Source: CAZMRQ01 sp964568795
Lineage (GTDB): Bacteria; Pseudomonadota; Gammaproteobacteria; Comchoanobacterales; Comchoanobacteraceae
Length of the DNA stretch: 13,760 nt
Direction of reading: 5' to 3'
Assembly (NCBI GenBank): GCA_964568795.1
Contig: CAZMRQ010000040.1
Location: 1-13,760 of the forward strand
A program made the translations under genes and the position numbers. The notes under the pieces were generated by a model, which worked only from the letters and a program-made list of their open reading frames with translations, had not been told where the DNA came from and made no database searches. Each line of letters begins with the position of its first letter. Position 1 is the stretch's first letter. Of this stretch, positions 1-8,121 are shown one piece after another.

Positions 1-2
1 TA

Positions 3-986
3 CTTGATAGTCGCCCTTGGGAATTGGAAAATCTCATAGATGCCCAGAAAAATTCAATTGTTGTGATAGATGAAATACAGAAAGTCCCCATATTACTTAA
101 TGAGGTACACCGTCTCATTGAAGAAAGAAAGATAACTTTCCTTCTAACTGGCAGTAGTGCCAAAAAGCTGCGCCAGCGAGGAGTTAATTTATTGGCTGGA
201 CGGGCATGGCTTGCAGAACTATTCCCCCTTACATACCTAGAAATACCAGACTTTGACCTTGATAAATACCTTTTGTATGGCGGATTGCCACAAGTAGTGA
301 CATCAAAAGACCCAGCTGAAGCGCTTGATGCTTATGTGAGTACTTACTTAAGGGAGGAGATACAAGCCGAGGCATTTATCAGGAAAATTAGAAACTTCTC
401 CATGTTTTTACAACATGCTGCACTCACAAATGGCCAACTGATTAACTTCTCTAAACTCAGCAATGATACTGGCATTCCTGCGTCGACTATAAGAGAGTAT
501 TATAAAATACTCGAAGATACGCTGGTTGGGTTTATGCTTCCCCCATGGACAAAAACAACTAAAAGAAAAAGTATAAGCAGTGCAAAATTTTATTTCTTTG
601 ATGTAGGTGTGAGACATGCCATTATTGGCACTAAGCATATCGACAGAAACTCAGATATCTTTGGCCAATCATTCGAACATTATATGGCACTAGAGCTGAG
701 AGCCTACCTATCCTACAAAAGAAAGAAATTAACCCTGTCTTTTTGGCGCACTACTGACAAAAAGGAAGTTGATTTCATCATTGGGGACAGTGTGGCCATA
801 GAAGTCAAAAGCAGCGACCGGATAGTCAGCAAGCACCTCAAGGGGCTCAAAACACTACAAGATGAAAGTATTTGCTCTCAATATTACTGTGTGTGCTTTG
901 ATAAAACACACCGCTCTGATGATGGCATAGAAGTCATACATTGGCAGGATTTTCTCAATAAATTGTGGCACGAGGAAATTATTTGA
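3..986 (+). CDS. ATP-binding protein, AAA_14/DUF4143 family (5' truncated by window edge)
   Basis: The reading frame is open from base 3, so the N-terminus lies outside the window; the TTG at 24 is internal. Upstream residues read LDSRPWE, directly before the TTG. Visible parts: a Walker B segment IVVIDEIQKV, a sensor-like LLTGSSAKKL, then the family's GVNLLAGRA stretch. In the C-terminal third, EVDFIIGDSVAIEVKSS resembles the PD-(D/E)XK-like core of the DUF4143 domain. The Walker A loop should be in the missing part. These proteins are common, often mobile, single-gene ATPases of poorly defined function. No partner gene is visible downstream. Family assignment is firm; any role in defence or DNA metabolism would be a guess. 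The last codon is TGA at 984-986. Confidence 0.85.
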   Translation, partial: LDSRPWELENLIDAQKNSIVVIDEIQKVPILLNEVHRLIEERKITFLLTGSSAKKLRQRGVNLLAGRAWLAELFPLTYLEIPDFDLDKYLLYGGLPQVVTSKDPAEALDAYVSTYLREEIQAEAFIRKIRNFSMFLQHAALTNGQLINFSKLSNDTGIPASTIREYYKILEDTLVGFMLPPWTKTTKRKSISSAKFYFFDVGVRHAIIGTKHIDRNSDIFGQSFEHYMALELRAYLSYKRKKLTLSFWRTTDKKEVDFIIGDSVAIEVKSSDRIVSKHLKGLKTLQDESICSQYYCVCFDKTHRSDDGIEVIHWQDFLNKLWHEEII

Positions 987-1584
987 CATGTTGAGTCATT
1001 CATCCTGCACGTCCTGGTTTTTTGAGAACTCACTCAATATTTGTGTCATTGAGTTTTGTATCAGACTTTTACAACTACTCACCAATAAATATCAAATCAT
1101 CGAAGTCAAATATTTGCCAATGGAATAGCTCCGCTTGTTATTCAGTCGTCTTGCGGTCATGCTTTGCGTGCGACAAAGTATACTCTGATTCTGCAAATAA
1201 TAATAGCCCTTCCCTATATACAGAAATAGCTTGATATCATCTGCTGCACTTTTGTCATGCATAGATTATTAGTCATCTTCTCAGATCGCGGTATAGCGCT
1301 ATAACAATGCATATGACTGATTTTCATCCAACGTTTTATGACTATGTTCACAAATCGATGGACACAGATTTGCCTAGGGTGAAATAAGGAAAATAAGTAA
1401 AAAGCATACACGATATCAGAAGTGGATCTATATTACGTTTAATATAACTTGAAAGCTACTACAGAACCCAAGTATAACAAGGCGTTCAGACAGGCATCAT
1501 CCAATAAAATCAATATGTCGAAATCATACCACATCTTTATTGGTTTTTTATGCTCACATCAGAATTGATCCACTATCATGATAA
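987..1584. other. Intergenic stretch without a convincing gene
   Basis: About 600 bases follow the ATPase gene with only short, poorly coding frames on either strand. A 26-codon frame at 1307-1387 (MHMTDFHPTFYDYVHKSMD...) has a protein-like composition but no clear ribosome site and no recognised relative. An inverted repeat CCAATAAA (1501-1508) / TTTATTGG (1536-1543) has a 27-base loop and is followed by six T; it is AT-rich and weak as a terminator. The stretch looks like decayed sequence beside an insertion element. Confidence 0.5.
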
Positions 1585-1794
1585 GTGGCTAATGATAAAA
1601 AACTTATGTCACGAGATAACCGCAAATGGCAGCACACAACCATCAAAGATCTGATGATCAAAGACTTTGAGAAGCTGACTAAAGACTCTCTCACTCTGCC
1701 AGAGCATCATAGGGTGCATTACTTCCGGCGTCATTTTGATGACAAAGTTGATGATCTGGTCTCAGCAGTGCGAGATGGCTCCTACACCCTATAG
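1585..1794 (+). pseudogene. Coding remnant truncated by IS insertion, unknown function
   Basis: A 69-codon frame from a GTG at 1585, with an ATG at 1606 as an alternative, gives a charged, protein-like sequence ending HYFRRHFDDKVDDLVSAV followed by about seven residues. I do not recognise it. Neither start has a good ribosome-binding site, and the frame is closed just upstream by TAA at 1582-1584. The stop TAG (1792-1794) coincides with the first bases of the putative left end of the downstream insertion sequence. The natural reading is therefore that the element cut the gene and supplied the stop. It could also be a short intact gene. Confidence is moderate that it was once coding and low on everything else. 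Confidence 0.4.
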
Positions 1795-1814
1795 TGGACC
1801 CGGTTTTTTAGACA
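1792..1814 (+). repeat. Putative left terminal repeat of the IS3-family element
   Basis: The block begins TAGTGGACCCGG, continues with a TTTTTTAGACA stretch, and marks the change from the unknown coding remnant to the IS leader. No inverted partner is visible downstream. Confidence 0.45.
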
Positions 1815-1874
1815 ACAGTTTAACCATCTACTCCCAACTGGTACAATCAAACTGAACTTAAAAGGAGAGTCAAT

Positions 1875-2992
1875 ATGAGTTCAAAACTTCAAAAATATTC
1901 TTCAGACTTCAAAGCCAAAGTGGTTTTGGATCTGATCCAAGGTGATCTTACCTTGGCACAAGTCTGTGCTAAGCACAATGTCACCAATAAGTCTGTCACT
2001 GCCTGGAAAAAGACATTCCTTGCTAATGTGAGTGAAGCTTTTAATTTAGATGTCAAAGTGGAAAAGCTAAAGGCAGCACTCGCTGAGAAGGAAAAGGTTA
2101 TCAATGAACTTCATAGGCAGTTGGGTAAACGCACTGCTGAAGCGCAGTGGGCTACAAAAAAGTTAATGAGCTTGGACTTTGATCATAAGAAACAGATGAT
2201 CAGCTCTGAGCTTGATAATGAGCTGCCTGTTTCTAAACGCTGTGAGCTGCTGGGCTTTAATCGTAGCAGGCGCTATTATAAGAGCACAAGAAACAGTGAG
2301 TGCCATTTGAAACTATTGTCAGCCATCGATAAGGCTTTCTCAGAAAGACCTTTTTATGGCTATCGTAAGATCCGTCAACAGCTGATGCAGGAAGGCTATA
2401 CAGTCAGCGTCAAAAAGGTTAATCGTTGCATGCGTGAGATGGGCCTACAGGCGATCTGCCCCAGAAAGAGAAAGACGACTACAATAGCCAGTAATCAACC
2501 AAGCACCCTTATCTACTTAGCGACTTGCGAATCACATATGCAAACCAAGTGTGGAGCACAGATATCACATACTGCCGGGTGAATGGTGGGTTCGTGTACC
2601 TGGCAGCGATTATCGACTGGTATTCAAAGGTGATACTATCCTGGAAGATATCAGCCACCATGGATACATGCTTGGTGATGAATGTGCTGCAGGATGCACT
2701 AGAGCAGCATGGCCAGCCTGAGATCTTCAACACTGATCACGGCAGCCAGTATGCTTCAGAAGAACATACCCCCTGTCTAGCCAGTAAAGGGATAAAAATC
2801 TCAATGGATGGCAAAGGTCGGGCAACAGATAATAGAGCTATCGAGAGGTTCTGGAGAAGGGCAAAGTACGAAGATATTCATTAAAAAGGCTATAGAACAA
2901 ATCGTGAACTAAAATCAGGTGTAAAAGAGTATATAAGCTTTTATAATCACAACCGATTCCACCAAACACTGTATAGGTTCAGATGTGAATGA
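1875..2992 (+). pseudogene. IS3-family transposase (orfA-orfB fused), frameshifted and with an internal stop
   Basis: The start ATG at 1875 has a strong AAAGGAG site 7 bases upstream. The first frame encodes an OrfA helix-turn-helix (about residues 1-55), a coiled coil (60-97), and then, without a break, the HTH_21-like start of OrfB (to about residue 209). The integrase core continues in the -1 frame from about 2504: 'PYLLSDL' joins naturally if one C was lost from the run at 2506-2508. The DDE triad is intact in that frame: Asp at 2561-2563, Asp at 2735-2737 and Glu at 2843-2845, a DD(35)E spacing. A TAA at 2882-2884 then interrupts a sequence that still reads KGYRTNRELKSGV and FYNHNRFHQTL, as expected for the OrfB tail. 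Two independent lesions make it a pseudogene. Confidence 0.85.
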
Positions 2993-3046
2993 GCAAGGCA
3001 TGTGGGAAGTGAAAATAAAGCAAGTGATTGTTAGAGTGGTTGTCAA

Positions 3047-3074
3047 TTGATTTCAGCGAGGTCTGTGTTAGAAT
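3047..3074 (+). promoter_or_regulatory. Predicted sigma-70 promoter of ppa (extended -10)
   Basis: TTGATT (3047-3052), a 16-base spacer, then TAGAAT (3069-3074) preceded by TG at 3066-3067, giving an extended -10. Transcription would start near 3081, which excludes in-frame starts further upstream (3028) and favours ATG 3103 or 3091. Confidence 0.6.
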
Positions 3075-3102
3075 AGGTTATCTTGAATACATGAGTAGAG
3101 AA

Positions 3103-3624
3103 ATGAGCGAAAATAAAAGAACCTTACAGCAGCGACAGACTTTGGATAAGCTGATGGCGTTTATTGAAATTGTCCCTGAAATAACGGGTGTTAAATATGA
3201 GTACGATAAAGACAAGTCTTGTTTGGCGGTTGATCGTTTTATGACCTCAAGCATGCATTATCCTTTGCCGTACGGTTTTGTACCAGAAACACTTTCTCGG
3301 GATGGAGATCCATTGGATGTTTTGGTGATAACTCCTCATCCTTTAATGCCAGGGGTATTGATTGAAGTCACCCCTATTGCAGCGTTGCAGATGGAAGATG
3401 AAGCTGGGAGAGATGAGAAGATTCTAGCTGTGCCTGTAGCAGCTCTTTGCGCAGGTTCTATGCCACAATCTTTGGCAGAAGTCGATACAACGTTACTCAA
3501 TTCGATTGAACATTTTTTCACACATTATAAAGACCATGAATTGAACAAGTGGGTCAAGGTGGGTGGTTGGATAGATAAAGAGCCAGCTAAATCTTTAGTC
3601 AAAGAAGCTGTGGATGCTTATTGA
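3103..3624 (+). CDS. ppa: Inorganic pyrophosphatase, soluble family I
   Basis: Hydrolyses cytosolic pyrophosphate to two phosphates with Mg2+, pulling biosynthetic reactions forward. With the start at 3103 the protein is 173 aa, close to the 175-176 aa norm. Active-site residues of the E. coli enzyme are all present: Lys31 and Glu33 (VKYEYDK), Arg45 (DRF), Tyr53 and Tyr57 (MHYPLPYGF), Asp67/69/72 (DGDPLD), Asp99, Glu100, Asp104 and Lys106 (EDEAGRDEK), and the HYKD motif near the end. The frame extends back to 3028, but that start lies upstream of the predicted promoter. ATG 3091 (177 aa) is the alternative; both have weak ribosome sites. The stop overlaps the convergent tamB end by 7 bp, and no terminator hairpin separates them. 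Confidence 0.95.
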   Translation: MSENKRTLQQRQTLDKLMAFIEIVPEITGVKYEYDKDKSCLAVDRFMTSSMHYPLPYGFVPETLSRDGDPLDVLVITPHPLMPGVLIEVTPIAALQMEDEAGRDEKILAVPVAALCAGSMPQSLAEVDTTLLNSIEHFFTHYKDHELNKWVKVGGWIDKEPAKSLVKEAVDAY

Positions 3625-6350
3625 GAGCTGCTCCACATTAAAAACAGGGCTGTGTTGTCAATAGACGTCGATAATTCTGCAGTCAGGTTAGGCGTAATTC
3701 TGTATGATAAAATTGTTTGATTTTCTTCTTCTCGTCTAATTTGTAATCGGTACTTCACTGCTAGATATTTTCCTAGGCGTTTGCCTATTGTTAGACTTGT
3801 GGGGATAATTTCATCAGATTCAATATTGCGCTTATTGGTATCAACTGAAATCTCATCTATATAGAAGCTTTTTTCAATCTGGTCGAGTAAGGTAAGGAGC
3901 TTAGCAAGAGCGCGTTGGCTGTGTGATTGATTCATAAGCGATATCAATGTTGGGTCATTGGTGCGATAGACAGGCAATTGGCTTTTAGAAAAGAGGTTGG
4001 TGAGAATTTCAATATCAGAGACTCCGGGCGGGATACTATACATTTTGATATTAAGATTGTCAGGGGTACCATAAAGATGAATAAACCCATTGGCGAGTGT
4101 TTGTCCGGTCACATGTTGTTGAGCTGAGAAATCCAGAATAGGATCTTCCCATGGGGCATTGTAGTATGTGATCGAGGCATACTTGAGCTTTACATCACGT
4201 CCAAATATACCAAAGTAACTGTCTTCTAGGTCAAGTTTTCCGTTAACCCGTGCACCCATCTCAGGATTGTCACTAATCGTAAGTTGCCCACGCATTTTAC
4301 CATATAAGCCAAAGTATTCGATGGTGACTTGAGGAGGTATATTGAGATCAAAATTGACAAAGAGGGGGATGTTTGTTTGATGCTCGGTTTGTATATGAAC
4401 GTCATCAGTTAGAGTGGGTATTGTTGCAAGGCTATCAGGTTTTAAATAACCTTCAAGTACATTAGCAGTTCCAGTAATATTAATATGATCAGTGTAATCA
4501 ATATTCAATTTAACTTTTGCAGTCAGGTTATTTTTTGGATGGTAGCCAAATGTTAAGCGGTTTGTGTTAAATTGGAGAGATAACTGATCTTGCTTGTATG
4601 TGCCATCAATATGTATAAGGCCTTGCTGCGCGTTTGTTTGTCCTTTGATATGAATTTGATCTTTCTTGAAGTCAAGTGTTAAAAATCCTTCGTCAAATAA
4701 GTAGTCAGTCGGGAGATAAAACTGTGGAACGATATTAAGTGCATGGCCTTTAATGTTTTTCGCACTTATGCGTCCTTTGCTGTCTGTCAGGGTAAACTTT
4801 TCTCCGGATAGGGCGGCATTGCCAGATATGTGGAAGAGATTGAGGTCAAACCCTGTGAGAGAATCAAACCATGGGGCTGTGTCAATATCAAGTTGAGCTA
4901 TCTTGGTGTCAAGGTTAATATGCCAAGACAGGGTGTTGAAATTGATATGTCCATTCAAGCATATGCGGTCAGTATTGTGCTGTATACAGGTAGGTGATAG
5001 AGTCCAATTGCCTTTCTTATTTTTCAGAGAAATATCGTTGCTTGTTTTCCAGCCTAGAACTTCATGTTTAGCTGGCAAAAATAAAATCTCCCCTGGTTTA
5101 TTAATGATATGCAACGTTTGCTGTTGTTGCTCACTGTCCTTCCAGGTGACATCAATCTTCTGCGGATCTTTTTTGGATATGTGCATGTTGTGGTAGATGA
5201 GTCGTTGCCAGGAAAAATCTTGTGCGTTGAATGAGTAGTTGTAATCATGATTGTTCGCAGTGGGAGTGAGGGTGACAGTAGCATTAAGCATTTTGAGCCC
5301 AAATGTTTGCAATTTCTTTGAACTCAGTTGGCTGTACCAAGTGTCGGTGTAATGAACAATCCCATGCAGGTCGCCATGCAGCTCAGGATGAATGAGGTGT
5401 AATTGATTCAACTCAATGAGTAGCTTACTTATTTGGGGTGTATGGTCTATTTTAGCTGTGTTTTTTCCATATTTAAATACGCCATTCATCTGTTTTTTAG
5501 CGCTCCAACAGATATGTCCTAGCAGCGGTTGATGACGCCATAGACCAGATATTTTTAGAAAGCTATCTGGATAAGCTTCGTAGGCATTTCCGTGTAGAGA
5601 TGCACTGACACGTAAGGAATTGTCGCTATTAAATGATAATCCAGGAATATTTGTGTCTAGCTTAAGATGCCAGTCATCCCCATTTCTCTGCCATTCAAAG
5701 TGATGTTTTGGGCTAAATAACGTGTATAGCCCATCTTTGTTTGAACTGTTGAGTGTGAGGGTGTGTTGATTGTCGTTTATTGTGGCTGATGAAATTTGTC
5801 CATTAGGGGTGAGATGAAGTTTTGATTTAATCGTATGGTTGTAGAGCCTAAAAGAGGCCTCTAATGAGCGGTGTTGGGCGTTTATATCAATGTGATGAAT
5901 GTCAATGTGGCGAGTTGACCAGGGCTCATGAAGGGTCATCTTTTTTATTGTTAATTGGTTAAGAGCCAGAGGGCGTGAGTGACCCCAGTTTGTTGAACTT
6001 TTGGCGTTTTGGTTGAGCTGGTATATTGGGTAGACATCAACTTTTTGACTGGCTATATTCAACTGAGGAATGAGACTGTGTTTTCCCCAAAATACCGAGA
6101 TGTTTGTATCATATAAGTGTGCTGTGACATAGGGTGTTGTAGTGGCTATTTTTTTTATTTGAAGTCCGCTGGTAAATAGGTTTCCACCAATGTTATTCTC
6201 AGGGATGTCAGGCTGGTCTTGTTTAAGAAAATAATTAATGAGATGGTGTTGAACTGTTGGGATGCTGAGAACAAGAAGCATACAGCCTATAAGCACAGCT
6301 GTCATGAGGAGGCGGAACATAACTTTGATAATAAAATTGATCACATTCAT
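3618..6350 (-). CDS. tamB: Translocation and assembly module inner-membrane protein TamB (short form)
   Basis: 910 aa. Residues about 8-30 form one hydrophobic N-terminal anchor (FRLLMTAVLIGCMLLVLSI). The long remainder is periplasmic and rich in alternating beta-strand sequence, as expected for the AsmA/VPS13-like hydrophobic groove. The last 350 or so residues match the TamB_C (DUF490) pattern, including VNGKLDLEDSYFGIFGRDVK and an aromatic C-terminus LFLMWSSSQ. TamB works with TamA, spans the periplasm, and in E. coli helps carry phospholipids and supports assembly of some outer-membrane proteins. It is shorter than E. coli TamB (about 1260 aa), with the reduction apparently in the repetitive middle. 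The start ATG overlaps the tamA stop as ATGA (6347-6350), so the two are translationally coupled. Confidence 0.9.
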   Translation of the reverse strand: MNVINFIIKVMFRLLMTAVLIGCMLLVLSIPTVQHHLINYFLKQDQPDIPENNIGGNLFTSGLQIKKIATTTPYVTAHLYDTNISVFWGKHSLIPQLNIASQKVDVYPIYQLNQNAKSSTNWGHSRPLALNQLTIKKMTLHEPWSTRHIDIHHIDINAQHRSLEASFRLYNHTIKSKLHLTPNGQISSATINDNQHTLTLNSSNKDGLYTLFSPKHHFEWQRNGDDWHLKLDTNIPGLSFNSDNSLRVSASLHGNAYEAYPDSFLKISGLWRHQPLLGHICWSAKKQMNGVFKYGKNTAKIDHTPQISKLLIELNQLHLIHPELHGDLHGIVHYTDTWYSQLSSKKLQTFGLKMLNATVTLTPTANNHDYNYSFNAQDFSWQRLIYHNMHISKKDPQKIDVTWKDSEQQQQTLHIINKPGEILFLPAKHEVLGWKTSNDISLKNKKGNWTLSPTCIQHNTDRICLNGHINFNTLSWHINLDTKIAQLDIDTAPWFDSLTGFDLNLFHISGNAALSGEKFTLTDSKGRISAKNIKGHALNIVPQFYLPTDYLFDEGFLTLDFKKDQIHIKGQTNAQQGLIHIDGTYKQDQLSLQFNTNRLTFGYHPKNNLTAKVKLNIDYTDHINITGTANVLEGYLKPDSLATIPTLTDDVHIQTEHQTNIPLFVNFDLNIPPQVTIEYFGLYGKMRGQLTISDNPEMGARVNGKLDLEDSYFGIFGRDVKLKYASITYYNAPWEDPILDFSAQQHVTGQTLANGFIHLYGTPDNLNIKMYSIPPGVSDIEILTNLFSKSQLPVYRTNDPTLISLMNQSHSQRALAKLLTLLDQIEKSFYIDEISVDTNKRNIESDEIIPTSLTIGKRLGKYLAVKYRLQIRREEENQTILSYRITPNLTAELSTSIDNTALFLMWSSSQ

Positions 6351-7939
6351 GGTTGTATGTTCACTCCAAAATGATAGGTGGGACGTGAAGTGGGCCTTGC
6401 TATAAATGCTTGGACAAAGCCGATGGGAGAGCGCCAGTTGGCTGCTAGGCCAAGGCTGTGGTTGCTGAGTTTGAATCGGCCACCTGCATCACCCATATCA
6501 TAGATTATTCCAGTTGATAAATCAGCGCTGTAGTTCCAAAATAGCCCAGAACGTAGAAGAGTCAGATGATCTCCGGGTCCAATATTTTGATAAGAATAGC
6601 CTCTGATAGAGTATGCGCCGCCAGTTTTGTATAGCCAGAAGTCTGGGAGTGGATCTGTGTGTTGAATACGACCAAGAGTGCCTTGTAGGCGAATGCTCCA
6701 GTGATTCCAGTATTGTCTAAGAAATACGGATAGGCGGCTTTGCAGGTAGCTGTGATCTGAATGCATGTTGCGGTTTGCTGCTGATAAATTTATTTTAACT
6801 AAGGGTGATAAGATGGTTGATTCAGCACTTTTGATACTCATCACTAGCTGAGGTGTGAGTTGGTGTTGAAAGCTAGCTATGCCTAATATGTTCTGTCTGT
6901 TTAGGATGTAGTTCAGTGACGGTGCAACAGAGAAGTAGGGCCAAGAGTAGCTGTACCTGCCAAACAGGGAGATATGATCATCATCAGGTCGGGGTTTTTT
7001 TGTGAAGTAATCAGCGCGAAACCCTAAGTCAAAGTAGGACCTTTTTTGTAGATTCATAGGAATGCGGTAGACTAGGTCAATGCTTGACAATCGATCTGAG
7101 AGATTGAGTTGTGTATCAATTTGATGCGCATTACGGTTGAGCAGCCAAGACTGGGATCCTGTGATAGACATGCCTGAACGGGATTCAACACCCAAGCCAA
7201 GTGTGTAGCGTAGCGGCCCCCTGGGGGTGTTTTTGACTATTAAATCGACGGTGCACTTTTCTTTATTAATCTGTGTTTGTATGAAGCTGCTATTGAAAAG
7301 GCCACTGTTGTCAAAATTGATTTGTAGTTTATTGAGCTGGCTTCGAGAGAAGGGGCTATTTTTAGGATAGCTGATCAATTGTCTGATTAGGCCCTGTGTG
7401 AAGCTATCTGGCTTCAAGATAATGTTTCCAAATTGAAACTGCGGGCCAGGAGTGATTTTAATGGAGAGATAGGCAATATTATTGACCGGATCGACTTCAG
7501 CATGTGTGCGAAGGTTTTTTGCTTCGATATAGCCCTTTTCATGAATGTTTTTTAATGCATCATTTTTAATGTCTTGATAGAGGTCGGCTGTAAAAACTTT
7601 GTGTATGAATGGCTTGCTATTGAAGGCAAGAGGGAGCTGCTCATAAGACACCCTGATTTCACTAATGTATGTGGGGGGGCCTTTGGTCACATGAATTGTA
7701 TGTGTGCTTTCATCGATCTGTGTTTGGGTGTTGTAGTAACCCATCGGGCGAAGTGCATTGCTAATAACTTGCTCAAGCCTTTGAAAATCACTTGGCTTCA
7801 CATCTTTCTTGAATTTCATATGAATAATTTTTTCAGTGTAGGCTGCTTGTTCTTTATTAAGGCCTTGCAAGTGCCAACGACCTGCAAAAATACTCGGGTG
7901 GAGCAAAAATAATATTAATAGATAGTAGCGTGTGCTCAT
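6347..7939 (-). CDS. tamA: Translocation and assembly module outer-membrane protein TamA (Omp85 family)
   Basis: 530 aa. Residues 1-19 are a typical Sec signal peptide (MSTRYYLLILFLLHPSIFA). Three POTRA-like domains follow to about residue 240, where TPRGPLRYTLGLGVESRSG marks entry into the beta-barrel. The Omp85 loop-6 signature appears as SIRGYSY at about residues 445-451, with Arg-Gly-Tyr intact. Strands SIGIIYDMGDAGG-like (written STGIIYDMGDAGG here) and a closing YHFGVNIQP complete the barrel. TamA sits in the outer membrane and pairs with TamB, the next gene. BamA is the main alternative for an Omp85 protein, but three POTRAs, this length and the adjacent TamB argue for TamA. The ribosome-binding site is weak. 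Confidence 0.92.
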   Translation of the reverse strand: MSTRYYLLILFLLHPSIFAGRWHLQGLNKEQAAYTEKIIHMKFKKDVKPSDFQRLEQVISNALRPMGYYNTQTQIDESTHTIHVTKGPPTYISEIRVSYEQLPLAFNSKPFIHKVFTADLYQDIKNDALKNIHEKGYIEAKNLRTHAEVDPVNNIAYLSIKITPGPQFQFGNIILKPDSFTQGLIRQLISYPKNSPFSRSQLNKLQINFDNSGLFNSSFIQTQINKEKCTVDLIVKNTPRGPLRYTLGLGVESRSGMSITGSQSWLLNRNAHQIDTQLNLSDRLSSIDLVYRIPMNLQKRSYFDLGFRADYFTKKPRPDDDHISLFGRYSYSWPYFSVAPSLNYILNRQNILGIASFQHQLTPQLVMSIKSAESTILSPLVKINLSAANRNMHSDHSYLQSRLSVFLRQYWNHWSIRLQGTLGRIQHTDPLPDFWLYKTGGAYSIRGYSYQNIGPGDHLTLLRSGLFWNYSADLSTGIIYDMGDAGGRFKLSNHSLGLAANWRSPIGFVQAFIARPTSRPTYHFGVNIQP

Positions 7940-8121
7940 CAGTCATCATTCGTCTTATGGTACATTTGTAGCAAAATTTATTGCTTTTGCCAAGTATTCC
8001 ATCTTGCTTAAAGGGTCGTTTTTCGTATTTTACAAATATTTTTTTTGTATTATGACGTATCACCCCCTTGCAAGCTTGCAATCATTAGCGCACACTATTG
8101 ACATGAGAGAAGAAGACAGCT
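7940..8121. promoter_or_regulatory. Divergent intergenic regulatory region between tamA and the glyA operon
   Basis: This 182-bp AT-rich gap must hold the promoters of both divergent units. On the leftward strand TTGCAA (8068-8073) and TAATAC (8047-8052) are 15 bases apart, a short but possible spacing for tamA. For the rightward unit no convincing -35/-10 pair could be fixed. An inverted repeat TACAAA (8031-8036) / TTTGTA (8044-8049) and the palindrome at 8068-8081 are the notable structures. Confidence 0.4.
8068..8081. repeat. Perfect 14-bp palindrome, candidate operator
   Basis: TTGCAAGCTTGCAA is self-complementary over 14 bases, 40 bp upstream of the 95-aa gene that leads the glyA operon. 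Its position between divergent genes, on a possible tamA -35 element, suggests a repressor site. The binding protein is unknown. Confidence 0.45.

Larger units (their letters stand above)
1792..2992 (+). mobile_element. IS3-family insertion sequence, degenerate, right end missing
   Basis: The left end is placed at TAGTGGACCCGGTT followed by a T run (1792 onward), which resembles terminal repeats of IS3-family elements and lies 83 bp before the transposase start. The transposase carries both expected modules but is broken. I could not find the reverse complement of the left end anywhere between the transposase and ppa, so the right end is probably deleted or strongly diverged. No target-site duplication can be paired. 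The right boundary is given only as the last transposase-frame codon. The remnant is immobile in cis unless a relative elsewhere acts on it. Confidence 0.6.

Noticed and set aside
1022..1234. 70-codon open frame on the plus strand.
   Set aside because: TTG start without a ribosome site, low-complexity Ser/Asn-rich composition, no recognised motif.
1473..1489. TATAACAAGGCGTTCAG resembles the start of an integron attC site.
   Set aside because: No matching GTTRRRY core or complementary arm follows within about 150 bp, and no integrase or cassette structure is near.
1501..1550. CCAATAAA/TTTATTGG followed by T6 as a Rho-independent terminator.
   Set aside because: AT-only stem of 8 bp with a 27-base loop is unlikely to terminate, and no gene ends just before it.
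3028..3102. N-terminal extension of ppa by 25 codons.
   Set aside because: It begins upstream of the predicted promoter, lacks a ribosome site and exceeds the family length.
4903..5196. Antisense open frames within tamB, and similar ones within tamA, accC, accB and dapD.
   Set aside because: They lie wholly opposite well-supported genes and show no start signals or protein motifs.
8068..8081. Palindrome as a PurR box for glyA.
   Set aside because: The core is 2 bp shorter than the PurR operator and lacks the central CG, so it is reported only as an unknown operator candidate.
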